Assembly (NCBI RefSeq): GCF_002269125.1
Contig: NZ_NQKI01000036.1
Span: forward strand, 1 to 46,637
DNA from: Pseudomonas lundensis
GTDB taxonomy: Bacteria; Pseudomonadota; Gammaproteobacteria; Pseudomonadales; Pseudomonadaceae
DNA length: 46,637 nucleotides
Reading direction: 5' to 3'
Part shown: in pieces, positions 1-7,021 of the stretch
Position numbering within the stretch: position 1 is the stretch's first letter
How the letters are laid out: every line of letters starts with the position of its first letter
The notes under the pieces: model-generated
Told to the model about the DNA's origin: nothing
Seen by the model: the letters and a program-made list of their open reading frames with translations, nothing else
Databases searched by the model: none
Position numbers and translations under genes: made by a program

Positions 1-76
1 AATCCGCGGTGAATGCACCGGCAGTAATCAGGCCCTGTTTGGTGCCGGTGATGGACATGTACGCTGGCGTCGCCAT
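1..76 (-). CDS. hcp: Type VI secretion Hcp protein, 5' part only
   Basis: Only the first 25 codons are in the window; the gene runs off the left edge. The encoded start MATPAYMSITGTKQGLITAG is the characteristic N-terminus of Hcp-family proteins. Hcp forms hexameric rings that stack into the inner tube of the type VI secretion system and can carry effectors. A good Shine-Dalgarno (AAGGAGAGC) lies four bases before the ATG. No other T6SS gene is visible on this side, so from this window it could be an orphan hcp or the edge of a T6SS cluster to the left. Family assignment is from recognition of the N-terminus; the rest cannot be checked. Confidence 0.85.
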   Translation of the reverse strand, partial: MATPAYMSITGTKQGLITAGAFTAD

Positions 77-144
77 TGATGCTCTCCTTGCTGAAAAATA
101 AGGACTTGAAAGGCCTAAATGCCGGTCAAGTGCTGAATGGAGTA

Positions 145-160
145 ACCAAAGTTCATGCCA
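145..160 (-). promoter_or_regulatory. Possible sigma-54 promoter of hcp
   Basis: On the minus strand TGGCATG-AACT-TTGGT resembles the -24/-12 consensus TGGCACG-N4-TTGCW. The -24 GG is intact, but the invariant GC of the -12 element is GG, so the match is imperfect. It would place the transcript start about 60 bases before the hcp ATG. Sigma-54 control of hcp genes is known in several Proteobacteria; its use here is inference. Confidence 0.25.
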
Positions 161-243
161 ACTTTTATCAAGCCATTTAAAAACAAGGAGTTACATCAAG
201 TAAGGAATTTGGTTGATTATTTTTTAAACAAAAAACCCTAAAA

Positions 244-370
244 AGTGCGCAAGAAGTTGCGCAGTACTGTGCAACTTCTTGCGCACTCGTCTACAGATCA
301 CGGTTTATATGTCATGTGGCAATGTATCCACACGGTTATCCACACTTGAGTGCGCAACTTCTTGCGCAGT
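244..370. repeat. Cluster of three 18-bp palindromes with DnaA-box-like sites
   Basis: The palindromic unit TGCGCAAGAAGTTGCGCA (arms TGCGCAA and TTGCGCA around GAAG) or its complement occurs at about 246-263, 268-285 and 351-368. The first two face each other and form a 44-bp inverted repeat (244-287); the third is in the orientation of the second. Between the second and third copies lie a perfect DnaA box TTATCCACA (336-344) and a one-mismatch copy GTATCCACA (324-332), 12 bases apart. An AT-rich stretch (205-243) precedes the cluster. The arrangement could be operators of a regulator, a terminator-like 44-bp hairpin, or iteron-like sites of a replicon or mobile element. No matching regulator gene is in view. 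Confidence 0.7.
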
Positions 371-530
371 CGCGAAAAATGAGAAACTTCAGAAACGCGA
401 TTTTTAAAAGTCTGTTCAGTTTAAAAACAGGCTGTTTTTAGCCCTCAAAATAGTCATTGAGCAGAGCTAAAAATCAGGGGCATTTGGGTAGGCATAACGA
501 CAGCGCCTCCCCCCCTCGGCAAAGGCTCTG
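371..530. other. Gene-poor sequence between the palindromes and the orphan ORF
   Basis: An AT-rich stretch with short A/T runs and a C7 run at 509-515. It holds no ORF with a plausible ribosome binding site, no further copy of the palindrome and no clear promoter. Together with 77-243 it makes the whole hcp-side spacer look non-coding. Confidence 0.5.
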
Positions 531-872
531 TTGGTACTGAGCAGAACAGACTTCAAAGATTGGATGGAAGCCCTGCGAGGCTCAAACACAGCGACCAACG
601 GCACAAGCCAAGCGCTTTACGTCGAGAAAAAAATCGGTGAATCAAGGACCGTAGACATCAGCACGCGTGACATCGAACTGTTCCAGCCGCTGTTACTTAA
701 ACAAGGACTCGCCCAAACGGCCGTGAATGACATTTCTATGATTGTCAGGCACATCGAGGTCAACATTTTTTTGAGACGGGACTCGCAAATCCACCCCTCT
801 GGGCAGCATCAGTCATGGGGGGTACTGATGCTCAAGTGCTGGGCGGGACTGTCTTTATCTGACGTGATCTAG
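531..872 (+). CDS. Unrecognised ORF, possibly a remnant
   Basis: A 113-codon frame opens only at a TTG without a convincing Shine-Dalgarno; a stop lies upstream in frame at 495. The central part, roughly residues 15-75, has a plausible globular composition (for example the segment TVDISTRDIELFQPLLLKQG). The C-terminal third, after a T7 run near 765, reads as random sequence, and a frameshift there is possible. I do not recognise a family. Its place between an hcp gene and the 3' side of a tRNA gene makes a decayed mobile-element or effector gene conceivable, but nothing in the residues shows an integrase or toxin signature. It may also be non-coding. Confidence 0.25.
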   Translation: MVLSRTDFKDWMEALRGSNTATNGTSQALYVEKKIGESRTVDISTRDIELFQPLLLKQGLAQTAVNDISMIVRHIEVNIFLRRDSQIHPSGQHQSWGVLMLKCWAGLSLSDVI

Positions 873-941
873 AAGCCGTACGGTGCAGGTACGCTGGCCG
901 CCAGTGGTTCGAGAATGTCCTTTCATCAAATCCCGGAAACG

Positions 942-982
942 AAAAAGCCCCTGAAATGTTCAAACATTTCAGGGGCTTAGTC
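942..982 (-). terminator. Rho-independent terminator of the tRNA-Ser gene
   Basis: A perfect 15-bp stem (AAGCCCCTGAAATGT pairing with ACATTTCAGGGGCTT) with a four-base loop spans 945-979. On the minus strand it is followed by a T run (TTTTTC). It lies about a dozen bases beyond the CCA end of the tRNA. Confidence 0.9.
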
Positions 983-993
983 GTATTCAATAA

Positions 994-1083
994 TGGCGGA
1001 GAGATAGGGATTCGAACCCTAGGTACTGTCGCCAGTACAACGGATTTCGAATCCGTCCCATTCGGCCACTCTGGCATCTCTCC
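994..1083 (-). tRNA. tRNA-Ser (anticodon CGA)
   Basis: The minus strand folds as a 90-nt class II tRNA. The acceptor stem is GGAGAGA with TCTCTCC, the anticodon arm is ACGGA-TTCGAAA-TCCGT with CGA in the loop, there is a long variable arm, and the T-arm carries GGTTCGAATCC. The discriminator is G and the CCA end is encoded. It reads serine UCG codons. Its 3' end faces the hcp side, so a tRNA-targeting element would sit at 530-993. I saw no direct repeat of the tRNA 3' end within the window. Confidence 0.96.
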
Positions 1084-1085
1084 AA

Positions 1086-1121
1086 CGGCGCGCATCATAA
1101 CAGCACTTTTGATTCAGGCAA
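1086..1121 (-). promoter_or_regulatory. Promoter of tRNA-Ser
   Basis: Minus-strand -35 TTGCCT (1121-1116), a 16-bp spacer and -10 TATGAT (1099-1094) are followed by a GC-rich discriminator (about 1093-1086), directly before the mature tRNA 5' end. GC-rich discriminators are typical of stable RNA promoters under stringent control. The tRNA can therefore be transcribed independently of purC upstream. Confidence 0.75.
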
Positions 1122-1174
1122 ACCTTATTTTCAAAAAAACTGCGTGCTATCAGATGCTTGCGCGTTTTTACTGC

Positions 1175-1888
1175 TTAAAGCGGAACACCCAGGCGGTTTG
1201 CCACTTCTTCGTAGGCTTCGATGACGTCGCCCAACCCCTGACGGAAACGGTCTTTGTCCATCTTCTTGCCGGTGGCTTTGTCCCACAGACGGCAGCCGTC
1301 CGGGCTGAACTCGTCGCCCAGTACGATCGACCCGTCATGGAACACGCCGAATTCGAGTTTGAAGTCGACCAGCATCAGGCCGGCGTCGTCAAACAGCTTG
1401 CTCAGCACCTCGTTGACTTTGAGCGACAGCTCTTTCATGCGCACCAGTTGCTCGGCCGTACCCCAACCAAACGCCACTACGTGGGATTCGTTGATGAACG
1501 GGTCGCCTTTGGCGTCGTCTTTGAGGAACAGTTCGAAAGTGTAAGGGTTGAGTTTCATGCCCTCTTCAACGCCCAGGCGCTTGACCAGGCTGCCCGCCGC
1601 ATAGTTACGCACGACGCACTCAACCGGGATCATGTCGAGCTTTTTCACCAGGCATTCGTTGTCGCCCAGCAGTTTGTCGAATTGGGTCGGCACGCCGGCT
1701 TCTTCGAGTTTCTGCATGATGAAGGCGTTGAACTTGTTGTTCACCATGCCTTTGCGATCGAGCTGCTCGATGCGCTTGCCGTCGAACGCCGAGGTGTCGT
1801 TGCGGAACAGCAGGATCAAGCGGTTGGCGTCGTCAGTCTTGTAAACCGATTTCGCTTTACCGCGATAGAGTTCTTCACGTTTTTCCAT
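1175..1888 (-). CDS. purC: Phosphoribosylaminoimidazole-succinocarboxamide synthase (SAICAR synthetase)
   Basis: PurC ligates aspartate to CAIR with ATP, giving SAICAR in cytoplasmic de novo purine synthesis. The 237-residue length equals that of the E. coli enzyme. The N-terminal nucleotide-binding segment (residues 6-19, YRGKAKSVY) and both SAICAR synthetase signatures are present: IPVECVVRNYAAGS at 87-100 and LVDFKLEFG at 173-181. The acidic GDEFSPDGCR segment lies at 191-200. It is the last gene of the dapA-bamC-MBL-purC run, 28 bases after the MBL gene, and is followed by the separately promoted tRNA-Ser. No strong terminator was seen between purC and the tRNA promoter. Confidence 0.97.
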   Translation of the reverse strand: MEKREELYRGKAKSVYKTDDANRLILLFRNDTSAFDGKRIEQLDRKGMVNNKFNAFIMQKLEEAGVPTQFDKLLGDNECLVKKLDMIPVECVVRNYAAGSLVKRLGVEEGMKLNPYTFELFLKDDAKGDPFINESHVVAFGWGTAEQLVRMKELSLKVNEVLSKLFDDAGLMLVDFKLEFGVFHDGSIVLGDEFSPDGCRLWDKATGKKMDKDRFRQGLGDVIEAYEEVANRLGVPL

Positions 1889-1916
1889 GATGGGCTCCGC
1901 ATGCTAAGTAGGTGGG

Positions 1917-2675
1917 CTAGGCGATTGTGCGCCAGTCTAGCCCTGAATCTTGATCGGCCAGTTGCAGCCAGTCCGGGTCGCACCCAAGGGTGTCGACGAA
2001 ACATTGCCGGGCCAGCTGCGGCAGGTTGTTCTTGCTGCTCAGGTGGGCCAGCACCAGATGTTGCAGGTCTTTCCAGCCCAACTCGGCCACCAGGTTTGCA
2101 GCCTGATGGTTGTTCAAATGTCCTTCCTGACCGCCCACCCGCTGCTTGAGAAAGTACGGGTAGTGGCCACGGGCAAGCATGTCGCGACAGTGGTTGGACT
2201 CAATTATCAACGCATCCAGATCACGATAGCTGTGCAGTATGCCGTCGCAATAGGACCCCAGGTCAGTCAACAAACCGAAACGCCGTTGACCATCACTGAA
2301 TACGTATTGCGTTGGCTCCTGTGCATCGTGGGCGACCCGGGTAACGCTGATATTCAACGCACCAATCTGCAACGTTTCGCCACCCGCCACATAACCGGCA
2401 GGCTCAAGGGGTTTGCGCATCCCGCGCTGGGTGCCACGGCTCATATAAACCGGCAAATTGTAACGCCGAGACAGTAAACCCACGCCATGCACGTGATCGG
2501 CATGTTCGTGGGTTACCAGAATCGCGCTCAGTTGGTGTGGGCTAACGCCCAACCGAACCAGGCGGCGTTCGGTTTCCCGCAGGGAGAAACCGCAATCAAC
2601 CAATACATAGGTGCTGTCGCTGGCTATCAGCGTGCCATTCCCTTGGCTACCACTGCCGAGAACGGCAAAACGCAT
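1917..2675 (-). CDS. MBL-fold metal-dependent hydrolase (YycJ/WalJ-like)
   Basis: A 252-residue metallo-beta-lactamase-fold protein. The hallmark THEHADH metal-binding motif is at residues 55-61, preceded by the VDCGFS strand typical of the fold. Further His/Asp ligands are expected in the TDLGSYCDG, ESNHCRD and LAHLSSKNN segments. The N-terminus (MRFAVLGSGSQGNGTLI) matches the YycJ/VicX subgroup, for which 5'-exonuclease-type activity on DNA has been reported in Firmicutes; the role in Pseudomonas is unknown. The start is four bases after the bamC stop, so the two are surely cotranscribed. No signal peptide, hence cytoplasmic. Confidence 0.88.
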   Translation of the reverse strand: MRFAVLGSGSQGNGTLIASDSTYVLVDCGFSLRETERRLVRLGVSPHQLSAILVTHEHADHVHGVGLLSRRYNLPVYMSRGTQRGMRKPLEPAGYVAGGETLQIGALNISVTRVAHDAQEPTQYVFSDGQRRFGLLTDLGSYCDGILHSYRDLDALIIESNHCRDMLARGHYPYFLKQRVGGQEGHLNNHQAANLVAELGWKDLQHLVLAHLSSKNNLPQLARQCFVDTLGCDPDWLQLADQDSGLDWRTIA

Positions 2676-2679
2676 AGGA

Positions 2680-3795
2680 TCAGCCCAAGTTGTCCTGGAT
2701 CACGCTCAACACTTTGCGTGCCACTTCTGGCGACGCGACGGTATTGATGTTTTCTTCGACCGTCACTTGCACCGCGTCGCCCACCTTGCTCAGGCGAACC
2801 TGATAGCGCTCGGCGCGGGCTTCGACTTCTTCCTTGTCGGGCTTACTGCCAAACATACCGGCGAAGAAACCAGGCTTATCGTCTTTTTTCTGGGCTTTTT
2901 CAGCGAGGTTGATGTAGTACAAACCCAACGTGCGGTTGATATCTTCCACACGCCATTCGCCCTGCTCCAGCGCACGGCCCACGCTGGACCACGCACGGTC
3001 GAGGTCTTCGTTGAGGGTCAGCACCGGGTTGCCGCTGCCATCTTCGTTCAGGGTCACACGGGTCGGCGTGTCGAAATCGCGGGCCGCCAGTAGTGACACC
3101 GTACCGCCCTTGTCGGCGCTGCGGCTCATGCTGACCAGCATTTCGTTAACCAGCGCTGCATCCAGACCGGTGTTGACTGAACGGTTAGTGAAATCAACAT
3201 TGGCCGTGCTGCCCGCAGGGCGGTTGGCACTGACCACATAGATTTCGCTGGTATTGCGCTGCACGCCAGGCTCGATGCGGACCCGCAGACGGGTTTCGCT
3301 GTCTGCGGCCAGACCACTGCTGCCCAGGTGACGGGCCATCGGGGAGGACAATTCGCTGGCGCCCTGCCACGTGGTGGTGAACTCGCCGGTTTGCGGGCGC
3401 TGTTCATCAATACGGAAGCCGTTGTCCTGGAAGAACTGAACGGCCAGCGGCCAGACTTCAGATGGAGAACGCTGCGCCATTAACCAGCGGCTGTCGCCGC
3501 TTTTTTGCAGGCTGAAATCGCTGGCGCTGGTGGTAGCCAACAAAGGCTGCGGACGCGGTACTTCAAATTCGCCCTTAACGTTGTCATCCGGCACGTTGCT
3601 CGGGATCGGCAACAGCGGCACAAGGCGCTTGTCAGTCTGCACACCCGGCGGCAATTGCATTGGCGCCGTTTGTTGCGCCTCCAGATAGTCACTGCCACGG
3701 TCCCGGAAATAACCCTCTGGACCCCACAGCCAACCGCAACCGCTGGTGCTGGAAATAATCACGGCTAGTGCGGAAAGTCCGGCCAATCGCTTCAT
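2680..3795 (-). CDS. bamC: Outer membrane assembly lipoprotein BamC (NlpB)
   Basis: BamC is an accessory lipoprotein of the BAM complex that inserts beta-barrel proteins into the outer membrane. The 371-residue product begins with a lipoprotein signal peptide; the lipobox ends STSGC, with Cys20 as the lipidated residue. An unstructured Pro/Gln-rich stretch follows (about 40-85), then two helix-grip domains (about 100-220 and 250-371). Its location between dapA and purC matches the dapA-bamC(nlpB) pairing known from E. coli, which supports the assignment. It starts 17 bases after the dapA stop. Confidence 0.93.
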   Translation of the reverse strand: MKRLAGLSALAVIISSTSGCGWLWGPEGYFRDRGSDYLEAQQTAPMQLPPGVQTDKRLVPLLPIPSNVPDDNVKGEFEVPRPQPLLATTSASDFSLQKSGDSRWLMAQRSPSEVWPLAVQFFQDNGFRIDEQRPQTGEFTTTWQGASELSSPMARHLGSSGLAADSETRLRVRIEPGVQRNTSEIYVVSANRPAGSTANVDFTNRSVNTGLDAALVNEMLVSMSRSADKGGTVSLLAARDFDTPTRVTLNEDGSGNPVLTLNEDLDRAWSSVGRALEQGEWRVEDINRTLGLYYINLAEKAQKKDDKPGFFAGMFGSKPDKEEVEARAERYQVRLSKVGDAVQVTVEENINTVASPEVARKVLSVIQDNLG

Positions 3796-3812
3796 GCGTA
3801 GTGCTTCCTCAA

Positions 3813-4691
3813 TTAAACCAATACGCCGGACTGGCGCAGGGCCTGACGCAGCGGTTCGTGGCAGGCTTCGCTGAGCCAGGTGAGCGGCAGACGGATACCG
3901 TCCGGCATCATGCCCATCTCATGCAGCGCCCACTTCACGGGGATAGGGTTGGATTCGATAAACAGGGTTTTATTGAGCGGCATCAGCTTTTCGTGAATGC
4001 CACGTGCCTTGACGGCATCACCCGCAATCGCGGCAGCACACAGGTCGCTCATGGCGCGCGGGGCTACGTTGGCGGTCACGGAAATATTGCCTTTGCCGCC
4101 TAGCAGCATCAGCTCAACAGCCGTAGCGTCGTCACCGGAGTACACCAGGAAATCTTTGTTGACGCCGGCCAGGATGTCCTTCGCGCGCTGCAGGTCGCCT
4201 GTGGCTTCCTTGATGCCGATGATGTTCGGCACCGTCGACAGGCGCACTACCGTGGCAGGCAGCATGTCGCACGCGGTACGACCCGGAACGTTGTAGAGGA
4301 TCTGCGGGATGTCGACCGCTTCAGCGATGGCTTTGAAGTGCTGATACAAGCCTTCTTGCGTTGGCTTGTTGTAGTAAGGCGTGACCAGCAGGCAAGCATC
4401 TGCACCTGCCGCTTTCGCATTGGTGGTCAGCTCGATCGCCTCACGGGTCGAGTTGGCGCCCGTACCGGCGATGACCGGAATACGCCCTGCGACTTGTTTG
4501 ACAACGTGACGAATCACTTCGATGTGTTCGTTCACATCCAGCGTTGCCGATTCACCTGTAGTGCCAACGGCAACAATGGCGTTGGTGCCCTCTTGCAGGT
4601 GAAAGTCCACCAGTTTGCTCAGAGCGTCCCAATCCAGGCGACCTTGTGCATCCATAGGTGTGACCAGTGCCACCATACTGCCCGCAATCAT
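3813..4691 (-). CDS. dapA: 4-hydroxy-tetrahydrodipicolinate synthase
   Basis: DapA condenses pyruvate with aspartate semialdehyde, the first committed step to diaminopimelate and lysine. The chosen start (MIAGSMVALVTP) gives 292 residues, the same as E. coli, and has AGGAGC nine bases upstream; a longer in-frame opening to 4775 lacks such support. Catalytic residues align exactly: Thr44-Thr45 in GTTGES, Tyr133 in YNVPGR, Arg138, and the Schiff-base Lys161 in GIKEATG. It heads the operon with bamC, an MBL hydrolase and purC, mixing cell-envelope and purine functions. Confidence 0.97.
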   Translation of the reverse strand: MIAGSMVALVTPMDAQGRLDWDALSKLVDFHLQEGTNAIVAVGTTGESATLDVNEHIEVIRHVVKQVAGRIPVIAGTGANSTREAIELTTNAKAAGADACLLVTPYYNKPTQEGLYQHFKAIAEAVDIPQILYNVPGRTACDMLPATVVRLSTVPNIIGIKEATGDLQRAKDILAGVNKDFLVYSGDDATAVELMLLGGKGNISVTANVAPRAMSDLCAAAIAGDAVKARGIHEKLMPLNKTLFIESNPIPVKWALHEMGMMPDGIRLPLTWLSEACHEPLRQALRQSGVLV

Positions 4692-5016
4692 GCAACCGCT
4701 CCTGCCGGAAAAAGAGAGCCGTAATGGTACTGGCGCCTTGACCCTTGCACAAGCAACAGCGCGCCCGATGAGCATTCCCCTTCGCGCTGCTTTTCGCTAC
4801 CCTTCAGCCTTTGATTGGTACTGATGTGCACGCGGGCCTGTTTTACGGCTCTTTATATCGCGCTCAAAGCCCCACCCAAACGCCGCCGTGCCAGGTTTGC
4901 AATTTTCCAAACCTTGTGTGACGGCCACTGTGTGCGAGCAAGTCGCGCTCTATTCAGCGGTCCCTGACAGCGCGTGCACCGACCGTACCGACCACTCATC
5001 GTTTTAGGAAGGCTGA
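4692..5016. promoter_or_regulatory. Divergent dapA/gcvR intergenic region
   Basis: This 325-base gap separates divergent dapA and the gcvR-like gene. For dapA the best minus-strand promoter is -35 TTGTGC (4752-4747), a 17-bp spacer and -10 TACCAT (4729-4724), which is weak at -35. For the plus-strand gene no promoter is convincing; a Shine-Dalgarno-like TAGGAAGG lies just before 5017. I see no hairpin, repeat or small ORF of note in the rest. Confidence 0.4.
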
Positions 5017-5577
5017 ATGTCCACCCCCACAGTTCGCGAACAATTCCTTGTCATCAGTGCCCTTGGCGCCAACCCAATGGAGCTGACCAACGTCCTGTGC
5101 CGTGCCAGCCATGAGAACCGCTGCGCTGTCGTGACTTCGCGCCTGACGCGCCACGGCGAGTGCAGCGCACTGGTACTGGAAGTCACCGGCAGCTGGGATG
5201 CCCTGGCGCGCCTTGAGGCCGGTTTGCCAACACTGGCCAAAAAACACGCATTCACCGTCAACGTGATCCGCAGTGCAGCGCTCGAAACCCGCCCGCAAGC
5301 CTTGCCTTACGTGGCGTATGTCAGTTCGGCGTATCGCCCGGACATCATCAATGAGCTGTGCCAGTTCTTCATCGACCACAACGTCGAACTCGAAAACCTG
5401 ACCTGCGACACCTACCAAGCCCCGCAAACCGGCGGCACCATGCTCAACGCCACGTTTACCGTGACCTTGCCGGCAGGCGTGCAAATCAGCTGGCTGCGCG
5501 ATCAGTTCCTTGATTTTGCCGACGCGCTGAACCTGGATGCGCTAATTGAACCTTGGCGCCCACAGAACCCGATGTAA
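5017..5577 (+). CDS. gcvR: Glycine cleavage system transcriptional repressor-like ACT protein
   Basis: A 186-residue protein of the GcvR type, with two ACT domains in tandem (about residues 8-80 and 93-175) and no DNA-binding domain. E. coli GcvR binds GcvA in response to glycine and so represses the glycine cleavage operon. The start is supported by TAGGAAGG just upstream. It shares an operon with bcp: the stop and the bcp ATG are 10 bases apart, an association also known in other Pseudomonas. Whether it acts on GcvA here is inference, since no gcv gene is in the window. Confidence 0.88.
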   Translation: MSTPTVREQFLVISALGANPMELTNVLCRASHENRCAVVTSRLTRHGECSALVLEVTGSWDALARLEAGLPTLAKKHAFTVNVIRSAALETRPQALPYVAYVSSAYRPDIINELCQFFIDHNVELENLTCDTYQAPQTGGTMLNATFTVTLPAGVQISWLRDQFLDFADALNLDALIEPWRPQNPM

Positions 5578-5587
5578 GGAGCGACCC

Positions 5588-6061
5588 ATGGCTGTTGCAA
5601 TTGATCAACCCGTCAGCGACTTCCAGATCGCGGCCACCAGTGAGAAAACCGTCAAACTGTCGGACCTCAAAGGCAAGCAGGTGGTGATTTACTTTTACCC
5701 CAAAGACAGCACGCCGGGCTGCACCACCGAAGGTCAGGGGTTTCGCGACCATTACGCCGATTTTCAGGCGGCCAATACCGACATTTTTGGCGTTTCACGA
5801 GACAGCCTGAAATCACACGAAAACTTCAAGGCCAAGCAAGGCTTCCCGTTCGAGCTGCTGAGCGACAAGGACGAAGCCCTGTGCCAGTTGTTTGACGTGA
5901 TCAAGCTGAAAAAGCTCTATGGCAAGGAATACCTGGGCGTCGACCGCAGTACCTTCCTGATCGACAAAGAAGGCGTGTTGCGTCACGAATGGCGTGGCGT
6001 GAAGGTTCCCGGTCACGTTGAAGCCGTGCTGGAACGAGCCAAGGCGCTGAATAACGCCTGA
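5588..6061 (+). CDS. bcp: Thioredoxin-dependent peroxiredoxin (Bcp/PrxQ)
   Basis: Bcp reduces hydroperoxides with thioredoxin as electron donor in the cytoplasm. The start MAVAIDQPVS is preceded by AAGGAGCGACCC, giving 157 residues. The peroxidatic Cys45 lies in TPGCTTEG, preceded by the YFYPKD strand typical of PrxQ. The position of E. coli Cys50, the resolving cysteine of many Bcp proteins, is Gln50 here; Cys99 (DEALCQ) remains. A one-Cys or alternative resolving mechanism is therefore likely. Arg and Trp residues of the active-site pocket are in the RDSLKSH and RHEWRG segments. Confidence 0.95.
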   Translation: MAVAIDQPVSDFQIAATSEKTVKLSDLKGKQVVIYFYPKDSTPGCTTEGQGFRDHYADFQAANTDIFGVSRDSLKSHENFKAKQGFPFELLSDKDEALCQLFDVIKLKKLYGKEYLGVDRSTFLIDKEGVLRHEWRGVKVPGHVEAVLERAKALNNA

Positions 6062-6070
6062 CGCCAGATA

Positions 6071-6100
6071 ACCCGCAGGCGCTAGCCTGCTCCTGCGGGT
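6071..6100. terminator. Hairpin between convergent bcp and queF
   Basis: ACCCGCAGG (6071-6079) pairs with CCTGCGGGT (6092-6100) around a 12-base loop that itself contains a short repeat. There is no clean T run on either strand, so it may act as a weak bidirectional terminator or be a REP-like remnant. Confidence 0.45.
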
Positions 6101-6108
6101 AATGGTCC

Positions 6109-6939
6109 TTACTGACGCACCAGGCGCACGTTGTTGAACTCGACCGTTTCAGTAGAACGGTACGGGTTGATGTCCAACCCGCCGCGACGCACGTAACGTG
6201 CATACACGGTTAGCTTCTCGGGCTTGAGCAGGCGTTGCAGGTCGAGAAAAATCCGCTCAACGCACTGTTCATGGAAGTCGGAGTGCTGGCGGAAGCTCAC
6301 CAGATACGCCAGCAGACTGGCGTGATCCAGCGCAGCGCCACGGTATTGCACCACCACGGTGCCCCAATCGGGCTGACTGGTCACCGGGCAGTTGGATTTG
6401 AGCAAATGGCTGTAAACGCTTTCCTCAATCACCTGCGAATCATCGCACTCCAAAAGCTCAGGACGCGGCTGCGCATAGTCACTGACTGTGATGTCCAGCC
6501 CGTCGATGCACACACCCGGCAAAACACCTACGCCATCAGCTTGCACTTCATCCAACGTCCGTACGCGAACGATGACAGGCTTGCCCGAAGCTTCTGACAA
6601 GTCGGATGTCAGGGTCTCAAGCAGGCTTGATGTATCCGTAAACACGGTCTGGTTGAGGGAGTTGAGGTACAACTTGAAGGACTTGGATTCCACAATGTTG
6701 GGCGAATCGGCGGCGAAACAAAACTCGCCAATGGCAACGACTGGTTTACCCGACGGCAATAGCCAGGACAGCTCGAAGCACGTCCAGTAATCCACCCCGA
6801 CATAAGGCAGCGTTTCGGCGCTCAGCCCCAGCTCTGCCCATTTCGCAGCTCGCGGGATGGGGAATAGCAGGGACGGGGTGTAGGTGCTGATGTATTCACT
6901 GGACTTGCCCAGCGGCGAATGTTCGGCTGCGGGATGCAT
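6109..6939 (-). CDS. queF: NADPH-dependent 7-cyano-7-deazaguanine (preQ0) reductase
   Basis: QueF reduces the nitrile of preQ0 to preQ1, a step in queuosine tRNA modification. The 276-residue length identifies the long bimodular type found in E. coli (282 residues). The QueF motif ESKSFKLYLNSLNQ is at 84-97, the covalent thioimide Cys184 is in SNCPVTSQPDWG, and the proton-relay Asp191 follows. The C-terminal half contains the conserved HEQCVERI segment. It neighbours the copper cluster without obvious functional connection, as in P. aeruginosa where queF lies close to copRS (from memory of PA2806-PA2810). Confidence 0.97.
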   Translation of the reverse strand: MHPAAEHSPLGKSSEYISTYTPSLLFPIPRAAKWAELGLSAETLPYVGVDYWTCFELSWLLPSGKPVVAIGEFCFAADSPNIVESKSFKLYLNSLNQTVFTDTSSLLETLTSDLSEASGKPVIVRVRTLDEVQADGVGVLPGVCIDGLDITVSDYAQPRPELLECDDSQVIEESVYSHLLKSNCPVTSQPDWGTVVVQYRGAALDHASLLAYLVSFRQHSDFHEQCVERIFLDLQRLLKPEKLTVYARYVRRGGLDINPYRSTETVEFNNVRLVRQ

Positions 6940-7021
6940 GACAAAAAACCTGGCTAGAAAAACCCGGTAATTCTATCGGGTTTACGCCCGGCTTTCAGCG
7001 CCCGCAGATGAACTTCACGAT

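Noticed and set aside
244..370. CRISPR array
   Set aside because: Only three palindromic units in mixed orientation, unequal spacing (4 and 65 bases), no spacer regularity and no cas genes.
956..2149. 397-codon plus-strand frame across tRNA-Ser and purC
   Set aside because: It runs through the tRNA gene and antisense to purC and the MBL gene; composition is typical of a shadow frame.
3813..4775. Longer DapA start at 4775
   Set aside because: Adds 28 residues without family support; the internal ATG at 4691 has a ribosome binding site and gives the standard 292 residues.
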